In this document: one piece after another, positions 36,838 to 44,844 of the stretch | How the letters are laid out: every line of letters begins with the position of its first letter | Numbering within the stretch: position 1 is the first letter of the stretch | Assembly: GCA_050747525.1 (NCBI GenBank) | Contig: JBOGOC010000110.1 | Span: forward strand, 62,001 to 126,000 | Source of the DNA: JBOGOC01 sp050747525 | Lineage (GTDB): Bacteria > Acidobacteriota > Polarisedimenticolia > JACPZX01 > DASXTC01 | Direction of reading: 5' to 3' | DNA length: 64,000 bases | Notes under the pieces: model-generated | Database searches by the model: none | The model's input: the letters and a program-made list of their open reading frames with translations, nothing else | What the model was told of the DNA's origin: nothing | Program-made: the position numbers and the translations under genes

Positions 36838-37671
36838 TCACAGTATGGCGAGCGGGACCGGCCCTGTGGGAGGAGGGAATGCCCTCTCCAGATCGGCTCG
36901 ATCCTGCCCGCCAAGCCTCAGATCGACGGCAGCGACGTTCTCGCGCACATGTTCGAGATCGGTCGCCTTGGGGATGACGACCACGCCATCCTGATCGAGC
37001 AGCCACGCCAGCGCCACCTGGGCCGTGGTGGCTCCCCGCCTCTCCGCTACCGCCTTCAGCACGGGGTGCCGCAGGAGCCGGCCCTGCCCCAGCGGCGAAT
37101 AGGCCATCACGGGAAGACCGCGCGCGCGGCACCAGGGAAGCAGGTCGTGCTCGATCCCGCGGCGCGAGAGATTGTAGAGGACCTGATCCGTGGCCACGTG
37201 CCGCCCGCCGGGAAGAGCCGCCGCCTCGTCCAAGTCGGCCGGGTCGAAGTTGCTGACGCCATGGTCCAGGATCTTCCCGTCACGACGCAGCGCCTCGAAA
37301 GCTTCCAGGGTCTCGGCCAGAGGGACGGAGCCTCTCCAGTGCAGCAGGTACAGATCGAGGTGGTCGGTGCCGAGCCTGCGCAGGCTCCGCTCGCAGGCCG
37401 CGACCGCCTGGGCGCGGCCGCCATGGTGCGGGTACACCTTGCTCACCAGGAAGACCCGATCGCGGCGCCCAGCGAGCACTTCGCCCACGATTCTCTCGGC
37501 TTCCCCCTCACCATACATTTCGGCGGTGTCGATGAGGGGCATCCCCAGGTCGAGGCTCAGGCGCAGGGCGTCTGCTTCCGCCGCCCGGGCGGCCGGGTCC
37601 TCCCCCATCCGCCACGTTCCCAGGCCGAAGGCGGGAATCGTGCGTCCCGACGGAAGGGACAATCGTCTCAT
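36838..37671 (-). CDS. Aldo/keto reductase
   Basis: The 277-residue protein has the full catalytic tetrad of the family: D48, Y53 (TAEMYGEGEAE), K78 (LVSKVYPHH) and H111 (LYLLHWRG). The NADPH-binding end is seen in VVVIPKATDLEHVRENV. A TIM-barrel enzyme reducing aldehydes or ketones with NADPH in the cytosol is the expected role; substrate unknown. ATG 37671 gives the usual family start (LPSGRTIPAFGLGTWRMG); a longer frame to 37731 adds an unrelated stretch. It lies only 12 bases upstream of the kinase start on the same strand and may be co-transcribed with it. Confidence 0.92.
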   Translation of the reverse strand: MRRLSLPSGRTIPAFGLGTWRMGEDPAARAAEADALRLSLDLGMPLIDTAEMYGEGEAERIVGEVLAGRRDRVFLVSKVYPHHGGRAQAVAACERSLRRLGTDHLDLYLLHWRGSVPLAETLEAFEALRRDGKILDHGVSNFDPADLDEAAALPGGRHVATDQVLYNLSRRGIEHDLLPWCRARGLPVMAYSPLGQGRLLRHPVLKAVAERRGATTAQVALAWLLDQDGVVVIPKATDLEHVRENVAAVDLRLGGQDRADLERAFPPPTGPVPLAIL

Positions 37672-37783
37672 GAACGCACCCTGGCATGGCACGGGACCGG
37701 CCGTCAACCTGTAGCCTCGGGGGCGCGTCATATGAAACGCAGGCTCGGGACATGTTCACGGTTGAGATGAGAGCAGGCGCGAT

Positions 37784-38305
37784 ATGAGCCAGGAAGAACT
37801 GGAACATCTGCTCCAACGGCTTCACCAGGACCTGTACGGATGGGCCCTGGCGTGCTGCCGGTGGAACAAGGACGACGCCCTCGACGTGCTGCAGACGGCT
37901 TACGTGAGGGCGCTCCAGGGGCGCGAGCGCATGAACGGCATGCCCGGCCCTCGCGCCTGGCTGTTCGGGGTGATCCGAAGGACCGCGCTCGAGCATCGCC
38001 GGCGGCGCTTCCTGCGGGCGCTGGGGATGAGCAGGTGGCAACGGCTCGTCCCGCCGCCCGCCGGCCCGGTCAGCCCCGAGCATCACGCGGAGGACGACGA
38101 GGCACGGCGCCGTCTGTGGCGCCTGATGAGCCTGCTGTCGTCGCGTCAGCGCGACCTGCTCCATCTCGTGTTCTACCAGGACATGACCATCGAGGAGGCC
38201 GCCGGAGTGCTGCGCATCTCCGTGGGAACCGCGCGCGTGCATTACGACCGAGGCAAGGCGCGGCTCAGGCAGCTCCTCATTCAGGAGCAGGCGACACGAC
38301 CATGA
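37784..38305 (+). CDS. ECF-type RNA polymerase sigma factor
   Basis: The 173-residue protein has region 2 (LYGWALACCRWNKDDALDVLQTAYVRAL) and region 4 (LSSRQRDLLHLVFYQDMTIEEAAGVLRISVGTARVHYDRGK). It lies divergent from the aldo/keto reductase gene with a 112-bp gap. Its stop overlaps the start of the vWA gene (ATGA at 38302-38305), so the product of that gene, which has a short cytosolic part and one membrane helix like an anti-sigma factor, may control it. Confidence 0.9.
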   Translation: MSQEELEHLLQRLHQDLYGWALACCRWNKDDALDVLQTAYVRALQGRERMNGMPGPRAWLFGVIRRTALEHRRRRFLRALGMSRWQRLVPPPAGPVSPEHHAEDDEARRRLWRLMSLLSSRQRDLLHLVFYQDMTIEEAAGVLRISVGTARVHYDRGKARLRQLLIQEQATRP

Positions 38306-40434
38306 GCAACGACGATCACGACATCAGGGACTTTTTCATGCGGGCGCGCCGGGCCGACCAGGCCGAGGCGCCCGAGCTGAACGAGCTGATCAGAGAGGCC
38401 ACCCCCGCACCCATCCGCCGGCGCCCCCTGTTCGCCGCGGCGGCCCTGGGGACCCTCGCGGCGGGGGCGCTCGTGCTGGCGGCCCTGCCGCTGCTGCGTG
38501 CACCGGATTCAACGATCGAGCCGGAGCAACCACGCGCCGAAAGACCGATGGCGCCTGCGCCGCCTTCCACTCCCATGAAGACGGGAGGAAAGGTGGACGC
38601 CGGCTCCACGGTGGAGCCAAAGGATTCGAAGAAGCCCGTGCAGCCGGTGAACGCCACGGAGGCGGAGTCTAGTCAGGTACGTAGGAAGCCAGCGCTCAGG
38701 AAAGAGGTCTCCGCGAACACTGATGAGCCCCCGCCCCAGGAAGCTGAGCCGGCGCCACAAGGAAAGACCATTGCCTATCAGAGTGAATTTATCGAAGGCA
38801 TGCCCGTGATCGGGCACAACTATCAGGACCAGCTCACGCTGGCGCCCGGAGTCACCGATACGGATGGCGACGGAAAGCCCGATATCCATGGCACACGCGA
38901 ATCGGAGATGGCCTTGCGGTTTGACGCCGGCAAGGTCGCCACTCCTGCCTCCAGACGACAGGCTTCCGAGGCACACCTGGAAGCGCAATTGGAACGAGCG
39001 TACGACCCCGCCTTCAACACCGAGTCGTACGCTCCTCTGCCCGAGAACCCGTTCCTGCGCGCGGCCGACTCACCGGTCTCCACGTTCTCGGTGGACGTGG
39101 ACACGGCCTCGTACGCCGTGGTGCGGCGCTTCCTGGACGAAGGGAGGCTTCCCCCGCCCGACGCCGTGCGCATCGAGGAGATGATCAACTACTTCCCCTA
39201 TCACGACGATCGGCCCAGGGGAAACGACCCCTTCTCTGTGAGCGCGGAGATCGCGGTGTGCCCGTGGGAGCCCCGGCACCAGCTGGCCCGCATCGCTCTG
39301 AAAGGAAAAGAGGTCGCGCGCGAGGAGCTAGCGGGAAGCAACCTGGTGTTCCTGGTCGACGTGTCCGGCTCGATGGATCAGCCGGCCAAGCTGCCGCTCG
39401 TCGTCTCGTCGCTGCGGCAGCTCGTGTCGCAGCTGGACGGGCGCGACGAGGTGGCGATCGTGGTGTACGCGGGCTCCTCGGGCATGGTGCTCTCGCCCAC
39501 CCGCGGCTCGGCGAAGGGCGAGATCCTTGCGGCCCTGGAGCGTCTGAGGGCCGGCGGCAGCACCAACGGAGGCGAGGGGCTGCGTCTGGCCTACGCCACC
39601 GCGCGCCGGCAGTTCATCGAAGGCGGAGTGAACCGCGTGATCCTGGCCACCGATGGCGACTTCAACGTCGGCATCACGGACCGGGGCGAGCTGGTGAGGT
39701 TCGTGGAGGACCAGGCGCGCGCCGGCGTCTTCCTGACCGTGCTGGGCTTCGGCATGGGCAACTACAAGGACGACATGCTGGAGATGCTGGCCGACAAGGG
39801 GAACGGCAACTACGCCTACATCGACACGCCGCGCGAAGCGCGCAAGGCGCTGGTGGAGCAGATCGGCGGGACGCTGGTGACCATCGCCAAGGACGTCAAG
39901 ATCCAGGTGGAGTTCAATCCCGAGCACGTCGGGGCGTATCGCCTGATCGGCTACGAGAACCGCATGCTGCGGCGCGAGGACTTCAACGACGATCGCAAGG
40001 ATGCCGGGGAGATCGGCTCGGGCCACACGGTCACGGCTCTCTACGAGCTGATACCGCCCGGAAGCGACGAGGCGCTGCCGGGCGTGGATCCCCTGCGGTA
40101 CCAGACCCCGCAGCAGTCCACCAGGGCCGCGGGCAGCGATGAAGTGTTCACCGTGAAGCTCAGATACAAGGAGCCGGATGGCCAGCGGAGCCGGCTCATC
40201 GAGCGTCACGTCAACGACGAGGCCAGGAGCATCGGGAGCGCTTCGGAGGACCTGCGGTTCGCGGCGGCGGTGGCCGCCTTCGGGATGATCCTGCGCGACT
40301 CTTCGCACAGGGGCTCCGCCTCGCTCGAAATGGCCGCCGGGCTCGCGCAGAGCGCCATGGATTCCGACGACGAGGGGTACCGCCGCGAGTTCGTGCGGCT
40401 CGTGCAGAAGGCCAGATCTCTGCAAAAGCGCTGA
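38302..40434 (+). CDS. vWA/DUF3520-type protein with membrane helix and TonB-plug-like segment
   Basis: The 710-residue protein has a cytosolic N-terminus of about 43 residues, a membrane helix (44-65), a Pro/Lys-rich linker, a segment of about 60 residues (153-213) resembling the plug region of TonB-dependent receptors (FIEGMPVIGHNYQDQLTLAPGV, then DTDGDGKPDIHGTRESE), a YfbK-type N-terminal part (PENPFLRAADSPVSTFSVDVDTASYA), a von Willebrand A domain with metal site D353-V-S-G-S, and a DUF3520-type C-terminus (about 545-705). It overlaps the sigma factor gene by 4 bases. The first 65 residues could serve as a membrane-tethered anti-sigma part. The periplasmic vWA domain should bind protein partners through its metal site. 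Confidence 0.9.
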   Translation: MSNDDHDIRDFFMRARRADQAEAPELNELIREATPAPIRRRPLFAAAALGTLAAGALVLAALPLLRAPDSTIEPEQPRAERPMAPAPPSTPMKTGGKVDAGSTVEPKDSKKPVQPVNATEAESSQVRRKPALRKEVSANTDEPPPQEAEPAPQGKTIAYQSEFIEGMPVIGHNYQDQLTLAPGVTDTDGDGKPDIHGTRESEMALRFDAGKVATPASRRQASEAHLEAQLERAYDPAFNTESYAPLPENPFLRAADSPVSTFSVDVDTASYAVVRRFLDEGRLPPPDAVRIEEMINYFPYHDDRPRGNDPFSVSAEIAVCPWEPRHQLARIALKGKEVAREELAGSNLVFLVDVSGSMDQPAKLPLVVSSLRQLVSQLDGRDEVAIVVYAGSSGMVLSPTRGSAKGEILAALERLRAGGSTNGGEGLRLAYATARRQFIEGGVNRVILATDGDFNVGITDRGELVRFVEDQARAGVFLTVLGFGMGNYKDDMLEMLADKGNGNYAYIDTPREARKALVEQIGGTLVTIAKDVKIQVEFNPEHVGAYRLIGYENRMLRREDFNDDRKDAGEIGSGHTVTALYELIPPGSDEALPGVDPLRYQTPQQSTRAAGSDEVFTVKLRYKEPDGQRSRLIERHVNDEARSIGSASEDLRFAAAVAAFGMILRDSSHRGSASLEMAAGLAQSAMDSDDEGYRREFVRLVQKARSLQKR

Positions 40435-40586
40435 CAGGAGCGAACAGTTTCCGTCAGGCCCGCAAAAAAAAGATTGTTGGCCGGGCGGATGCTGGTATAA
40501 AGGTGACCTGTCCGCCAGGCGCCGGCCAAGCGTGGCGGAAGAGACCCTCGGCGCGACGGAGACTCTCCGCCGCGCCGAGGAGGCAC

Positions 40587-41798
40587 CTAAGGCGAGAAGA
40601 CGCCGGTCTTCGGATGGTACGCCTGCCAGTCGAACCAGAAATCCTTCAGACAGGCGATGCGTTCCAGTGGCTTCGCCGCGGGACCCGAGACGGCCGTCCC
40701 CGAGAAGTCCCATGTGCTTCCGGCTCCCCCCTCGATCAGCAGGGGACGGTCCTCCCCGACCTCCAGGAACAGCTCCAGCGGGCCCTCTTCGGCGTCGCGA
40801 TCGAAGCAGCGCAGCGAGCGGCCATCGGGGTGCAGCACGATGGCCACGGCCCGCTTTCCGACCGAGTCCAGGATCAGCTTGCGCTCGGCCAGCACCTTCC
40901 ACGGATAGGCCTTCGCGTCGGGGCCCTCTTCCACGCCCACCACCAGGTCCCGCGGCTGCAAGGCGTCGTCCGGCCCAGCGGGGAAGGGCGTGGGGTAGGC
41001 CGCGATCTTCTCCTCCCAGTCGGGCTTGGCGTAGCGCTCCGCCCTCTCTTCCACCGGCATCAGCACCTGCGTGTCCGGGTGCTCGGCCTTCCAGACGGCG
41101 AAGGTCACCTCGTCCCACGGCATCATCTCCAGGCGCCTGCCGGCCAGAGGGCCGGCGATCGCGGCGCCCGTGACCTGCTGCCACCAGGTCCCCGTCTCGT
41201 CGTCGCGCATGATGAAGTTCTGGTTGTTGATTCCGGCCAGGCGGAAATGCAGCGCCCGCCCATCCACCGTCGATTTCCACACCAGACCGGTGTGGCAGAG
41301 CGTTCAGTAGGTGCCGACGACGGGCACCCCCTCGATCTCGTCGTTGACCAGATGATGGTACGCGAGCGCGCGCACGGGATAGGCGCGCGCGGATCCGTTC
41401 AGGTGAATCCCCATCACCAGGTCGTCGTCCTTCACGTGGGATGCCTCGGCCGCGGAGGCGAACGCCGGCCGGTCCACGGGATTGAACATCTTCTCGTAGA
41501 TGTTCACGCGTGCCCCCCACGCGGCGGCCGCCAGCAGGATCACGGCCAGGGCGGCCGGCACGCGTCCAATCCAGCGCAGCCGCGGCCAGAGCAGAACCAT
41601 CGTGACGAGGCCCAGGAGGAGCCCGGCGGCGGACAGGGCCGGCGCCCATTCGCGCATGGCGTAGGCCACCGCGACGCCCTCCGGCGTCTGCCGGACGAAC
41701 GGCCTGATGAGGAAGACCGGAACGACCACCGGCACGGCGCAGCCCACCGCCAGTAGCCCCAGCACGAAAGCCAGAGGTCCCTTACCTGGACGCGTCAC
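40587..41798 (-). CDS. DUF3179 membrane protein with in-frame UGA at a UxxC motif; candidate selenoprotein
   Basis: The frame runs from GTG 41798 to TAG 40587 (403 residues) with one interruption, UGA at 41304-41306 (codon 165). Before it lie three membrane helices (about 7-31, 50-71, 76-98) and the start of a DUF3179 domain. After it the domain continues for 238 codons without another stop (GLVWKSTVDGRALHF, EHPDTQVLMP, DFWFDWQAYHPKTG). The context reads VVGTY-UGA-TLCHTG, where relatives have Cys, as in TYCTLC or TYCPLC. So the UGA replaces the first Cys of a CxxC motif, giving U165-T-L-C168. A SECIS-like hairpin follows at once. I infer selenocysteine and a membrane-bound redox role. It overlaps the AhpD-like gene by 17 bases. 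The alternative is a nonsense mutation. Confidence 0.82.
41277..41306 (-). promoter_or_regulatory. SECIS-like hairpin in the DUF3179 gene
   Basis: After the UGA (41304-41306) come 8 nt, then a perfect 7-bp stem, CCACACC (41295-41289) with GGUGUGG (41283-41277), closing the loop GGUCU (41288-41284). The loop starts at the 16th nt after UGA. Bacterial SECIS elements need a stem with a G early in the loop in this window, and the loop matches the GGUCU core of the E. coli fdhF element as I recall it. The hairpin also encodes part of the protein. Confidence 0.75.
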
Positions 41799-42357
41799 GC
41801 CCCACCCCCAGCGCGTCGGCCACGCGGTTGATGTAGCAGAACCAGGAAGCGATGAGCGTGATCTGGAGAATCGCCTGGTCGTCGAACCCGTGCGCCCGCA
41901 GCGTCTCGTGATCCGCGGGCCCGATGGTGGTGGCGTCGCGCGTCACCTTGCCCACGTAGTCGAGCATCGCGCGATCCCGCGCGGCCAGAGGGGCACGCTC
42001 GTAGTCGTGGATGATGGCCATGACCAGCGCTTCGTCCAGGGTCACGCGACGCAGAAACTCTGCGTGGGACTCGATTCAGTAGTGGCATCGGTTCAGGGCC
42101 GAGACGCGCGCGGCGATCATCTCGTGCTGCCGGCGTTCGAGGGGCAGCTCGGGCGACATGAGGACGCCGAAGGTGGCGAAGGCGTGGTAGAGCGCCTCGG
42201 GGATCAGGGAGTGCGAGGCGACGATCTTCGACGTGCCGTCTCCCGTCGGATGGACGGGAATGGCGTATTCCGCCGGATAGAGGTCCCGCTGTGCCTCCAC
42301 CGCGGCACGCAGGGCATCGCCTGCTTCCGGCAGCGGGATCGTGCGGATCCACGTCAT
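41782..42357 (-). CDS. AhpD-like peroxidase-related protein with in-frame UGA at a CxxU motif; candidate selenoprotein
   Basis: ATG 42357, with AAGGAG 7 bases upstream, opens a 191-codon frame that ends at TAA 41782 and contains one UGA at 42076-42078 (codon 94). The surrounding sequence is the active site of the AhpD/peroxidase-related family: E-x-IAARVSALNRCHY-UGA-IESHAEFLRR, where relatives have C-x-x-C-x-x-x-H. The residue lost to UGA is the second Cys, so the site reads C91-H-Y-U94 with H98 kept. The C-terminal part (DDQAILQITLIASWFCYINRVADALGV) is typical of the family and continues in frame. AhpD-like selenoproteins with CxxU are an established group. Expected role: peroxide or disulfide reduction in the cytosol. 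It lies 19 bases after the VCBS gene and overlaps the DUF3179 gene. Confidence 0.87.
42049..42078 (-). promoter_or_regulatory. SECIS-like hairpin in the AhpD-like gene
   Basis: Ten nt after the UGA (42076-42078) a perfect 7-bp stem forms: ACGCAGA (42065-42059) with UCUGCGU (42055-42049), closing the loop GUU (42058-42056). If the last pair opens, the loop is AGUUU with G second. The loop begins 18 nt after the UGA, inside the range for bacterial SECIS elements. Confidence 0.72.
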
Positions 42358-42376
42358 GGGGCAACTCCTTTTCCGC

Positions 42377-44644
42377 TCAGTCTAGACGAACTCCGCGATT
42401 CACGGACACCTGGCGGCTGCCGTCTCCCCCGCCGAGGCGGAAGGGCTTCAGCGGCAGGGGGACGGCTCTGGCCCGGCCCTCCCTCACCACGTAGCGGCCG
42501 TTCATGGCGAGATTCTCGAGAACCTGCGGCGGCCCGCCCGCTGGCCACCGGATCTCCACGCGCAGGATCTCCGAGGCGTCGCCCAGGCCAATCTCCTGAC
42601 GCAGCGGCGAGGCCCCGAAGCTTCCACCGGTGCGGACGGTCCGGTGAATCGCCCGCTCGCCGTTCGGCGTCCTTACCACAATCCGGATCCGGGCGCCGAA
42701 CGCGGCGCGGTTCGATCGCTCACCTTCCAGCTTCAGCGCGATCCACGAGTTGGCGTTGCCCGGGTTCTCGAAGAGGGCATTGCGGAAGCGATCGGCTTCG
42801 AAGGCTCCTCCCACGGCCTCGTAGATATCCTGATCGCCGTCGTTGTCCAGGTCCGCGAACGAGACACCGTGCCCCTTCTGCAGATGCCCCAGTCCGGCCG
42901 ACGTGGTCACGTCCTGGAACGATCTCCCCGCATCGTTACGGAAGGCGCGATTGGGGAGGAGCATCCCCAGATCCGGATTGCCGGTCCCCAGGTACATATC
43001 GAGCCATCCGTCGTTGTCGAAGTCACCGTAGTTGGACCCCATGGTCAGCAGCAGGCGATCGAGCTTCGTGGGCCGGGTGACGTCCGTGAAGGTTCCGTCG
43101 CGGTTGTTCCTGTACAGGTGCGGCATCTCGCCGCTATGAGGCAGCCCCAGGTAGTCGGCCGGGACGTCCCCCGGATCGAGGAGGAAGCCGGACACGAAGA
43201 TGTCCTCCCATCCATCGTTGTCATAGTCCCAGAACCACGTCGGGAAGCTGTGGATGGGCAGCGTGACCCGGGCGGATGGCGCCAGGTCCGTGAACCGCCA
43301 TGAGGGACAGGCCGCCCCGCCCGCCGGGAACGGGGCCGTCGCGGGCCCCTCGTTGTGAAACAGGCGGTTCGGCCCCCCCTTGATGGACACGTAGAGATCG
43401 GGCCGGCCGTCGTTGTCCATGTCTCCCGCGGCGACCCCCTTGACGAACTCGCTGATCGCGACGCCGGCCGCCTGCGCGCATTCACGGAACGTTCCATCGC
43501 GGTTGCTGTGATACAGCTCGCTGGGCGTGTCGTCGCCGGGGGTGGCTTCGTTGCCGACGAACAGGTCGAGCCAGCCGTCCATGTCGAAATCGAACCAGAC
43601 CGCGGCCTGGGTCGGATACGACCCGGTCAGCCCCGATGCCTGCGCGACGTCCGTGAAGGTCCCGTCCCCGTTGTTGCGCAGGAGCGACCTGGGGTAGTGC
43701 CCCGCGGACCCCATCCATGCTCCTCTCAAGACCAGCAGGTCCAGGCGGCCGTCGTTGTCGTAGTCCGTCTGCATAATGTTCAGCCCGCCCACGAGGCCCG
43801 TCAGTCCGGCCTCGGTGGTGCGATCCGCGAACGTTCCGTTCGACTCGTTGCGGAAGTAGTGCAGCTGGTCGGCCAGCCCCATGGCGGAGACGAAGAGGTC
43901 CAGGTCGCCGTCCCCGTCGAAGTCATCTGTGGCCGTTCCACCGGCCAGGTCGTCCCCGTCCAGGCCGAGCAGTCCGCTCACGTCCTCGAAGCGAGGCATC
44001 GGATACTCCGAGTCGAAGAGGCGCGGCGCCAGAAGCCATCGATCGGGAATGCCGTTCGGATACTCTCCAAGGGTCATCGAGGCGATGTTGAGCAGCCACC
44101 GCGCCTGAAGATCCGCGGGGTTCTGCTCCAGGAACCAGGTCAGGATTCGCCCCGCCACGCGCGATCCGCGTTGCTCCTGATGGATCCCCGCGTCCATGAT
44201 GGGGAACAGGCACGAGCGTGCATTGTGGTGCAGCACGCAGTTGTCCTCCTCGCCTCTCCTCAGGTGCGCGATGGCCTGGCGGATCCTGAGGTCTTTCCAC
44301 ACGTCGGCCTGCATGCTCACCTTGGCGTTCCTCATCATCGACTCGAGCTGGTCGAGGCGGGTGATGGCGTCCGTCGTGCGGCCCGCATTGAGGAGCTCGT
44401 TGGCCAGGGCCCACAGGACGTTCGGCTCGAGCACGGCCCCGCGGCCGGGGAGGCTCTCCTCGATGAGCCTCGCGCGGCCGCCGTTCATGAAGACATTGGT
44501 GCCTGGATCGGTCTGCTCCGTGATCTGCCTGAGGCGCTCGGCCACTTTTCGGTTCTCCTCCGGAGACTCCCCCGCGAGAAGCGGCAGGCTGCATCCGAGG
44601 AGCAGGAGTCCAAGGCAGATCGCACTCGGCCGGGACGGGCTCAT
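42377..44644 (-). CDS. VCBS/FG-GAP repeat lipoprotein with ASPIC/UnbV domain
   Basis: I start at ATG 44644, giving a lipoprotein signal (AICLGLLLLGC, lipid cysteine C18); ATG 44710 and the longer frame to 44779 lack a signal at the N-terminus. The 755-residue protein has a helical N-terminal part (about 25-190), then VCBS/FG-GAP repeats with calcium-type loops (DFDGDGDLDLFVS, DYDNDGRLDLLV, DMDNDGRPDLYV, DNDGWLDMYLG; about 215-620) and the ASPIC/UnbV domain at the end (RSNRAAFGARIRIVV, GASPLRQEIGLG). Such proteins form propellers on the cell surface. It is the first gene of the unit holding the two candidate selenoproteins. Whether it works with them is unknown. Confidence 0.9.
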   Translation of the reverse strand: MSPSRPSAICLGLLLLGCSLPLLAGESPEENRKVAERLRQITEQTDPGTNVFMNGGRARLIEESLPGRGAVLEPNVLWALANELLNAGRTTDAITRLDQLESMMRNAKVSMQADVWKDLRIRQAIAHLRRGEEDNCVLHHNARSCLFPIMDAGIHQEQRGSRVAGRILTWFLEQNPADLQARWLLNIASMTLGEYPNGIPDRWLLAPRLFDSEYPMPRFEDVSGLLGLDGDDLAGGTATDDFDGDGDLDLFVSAMGLADQLHYFRNESNGTFADRTTEAGLTGLVGGLNIMQTDYDNDGRLDLLVLRGAWMGSAGHYPRSLLRNNGDGTFTDVAQASGLTGSYPTQAAVWFDFDMDGWLDLFVGNEATPGDDTPSELYHSNRDGTFRECAQAAGVAISEFVKGVAAGDMDNDGRPDLYVSIKGGPNRLFHNEGPATAPFPAGGAACPSWRFTDLAPSARVTLPIHSFPTWFWDYDNDGWEDIFVSGFLLDPGDVPADYLGLPHSGEMPHLYRNNRDGTFTDVTRPTKLDRLLLTMGSNYGDFDNDGWLDMYLGTGNPDLGMLLPNRAFRNDAGRSFQDVTTSAGLGHLQKGHGVSFADLDNDGDQDIYEAVGGAFEADRFRNALFENPGNANSWIALKLEGERSNRAAFGARIRIVVRTPNGERAIHRTVRTGGSFGASPLRQEIGLGDASEILRVEIRWPAGGPPQVLENLAMNGRYVVREGRARAVPLPLKPFRLGGGDGSRQVSVNRGVRLD

Positions 44645-44844
44645 GCCGGGAAGCCAGCAAGAGCCGGGCCAGATGCGGTGACCGCGCCCTTCCTGCTCAA
44701 GTGTCTGCATCGACAGATCTTTTTCTGATGCACCGTCGAAGCGGGATTGTCTGCTCATAGGGCCTATGTCGGGCGCCATAGTGGGTGCGGTATGTCTCCG
44801 GAACCGGCCTCCTTGGTGTCATCCTCTATGAAGGAGGGCAGACC

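Noticed and set aside
35008..37770. Plus-strand frame of 920 codons
   Set aside because: Antisense to the kinase and aldo/keto reductase genes, whose motifs are unmistakable; the frame is a GC-rich shadow.
39328..41649. Minus-strand frame of 773 codons across the vWA and DUF3179 genes
   Set aside because: Arg/Gly/Pro-rich composition with no motif; it crosses two real genes in other frames.
41304..42078. Reading the two UGA codons as pseudogene stops or sequencing errors
   Set aside because: Both hit exactly a redox Cys codon, both frames stay open and conserved after the UGA, and both are followed by a correctly placed hairpin. Errors would not show this pattern. It remains the alternative until the sel genes are checked.
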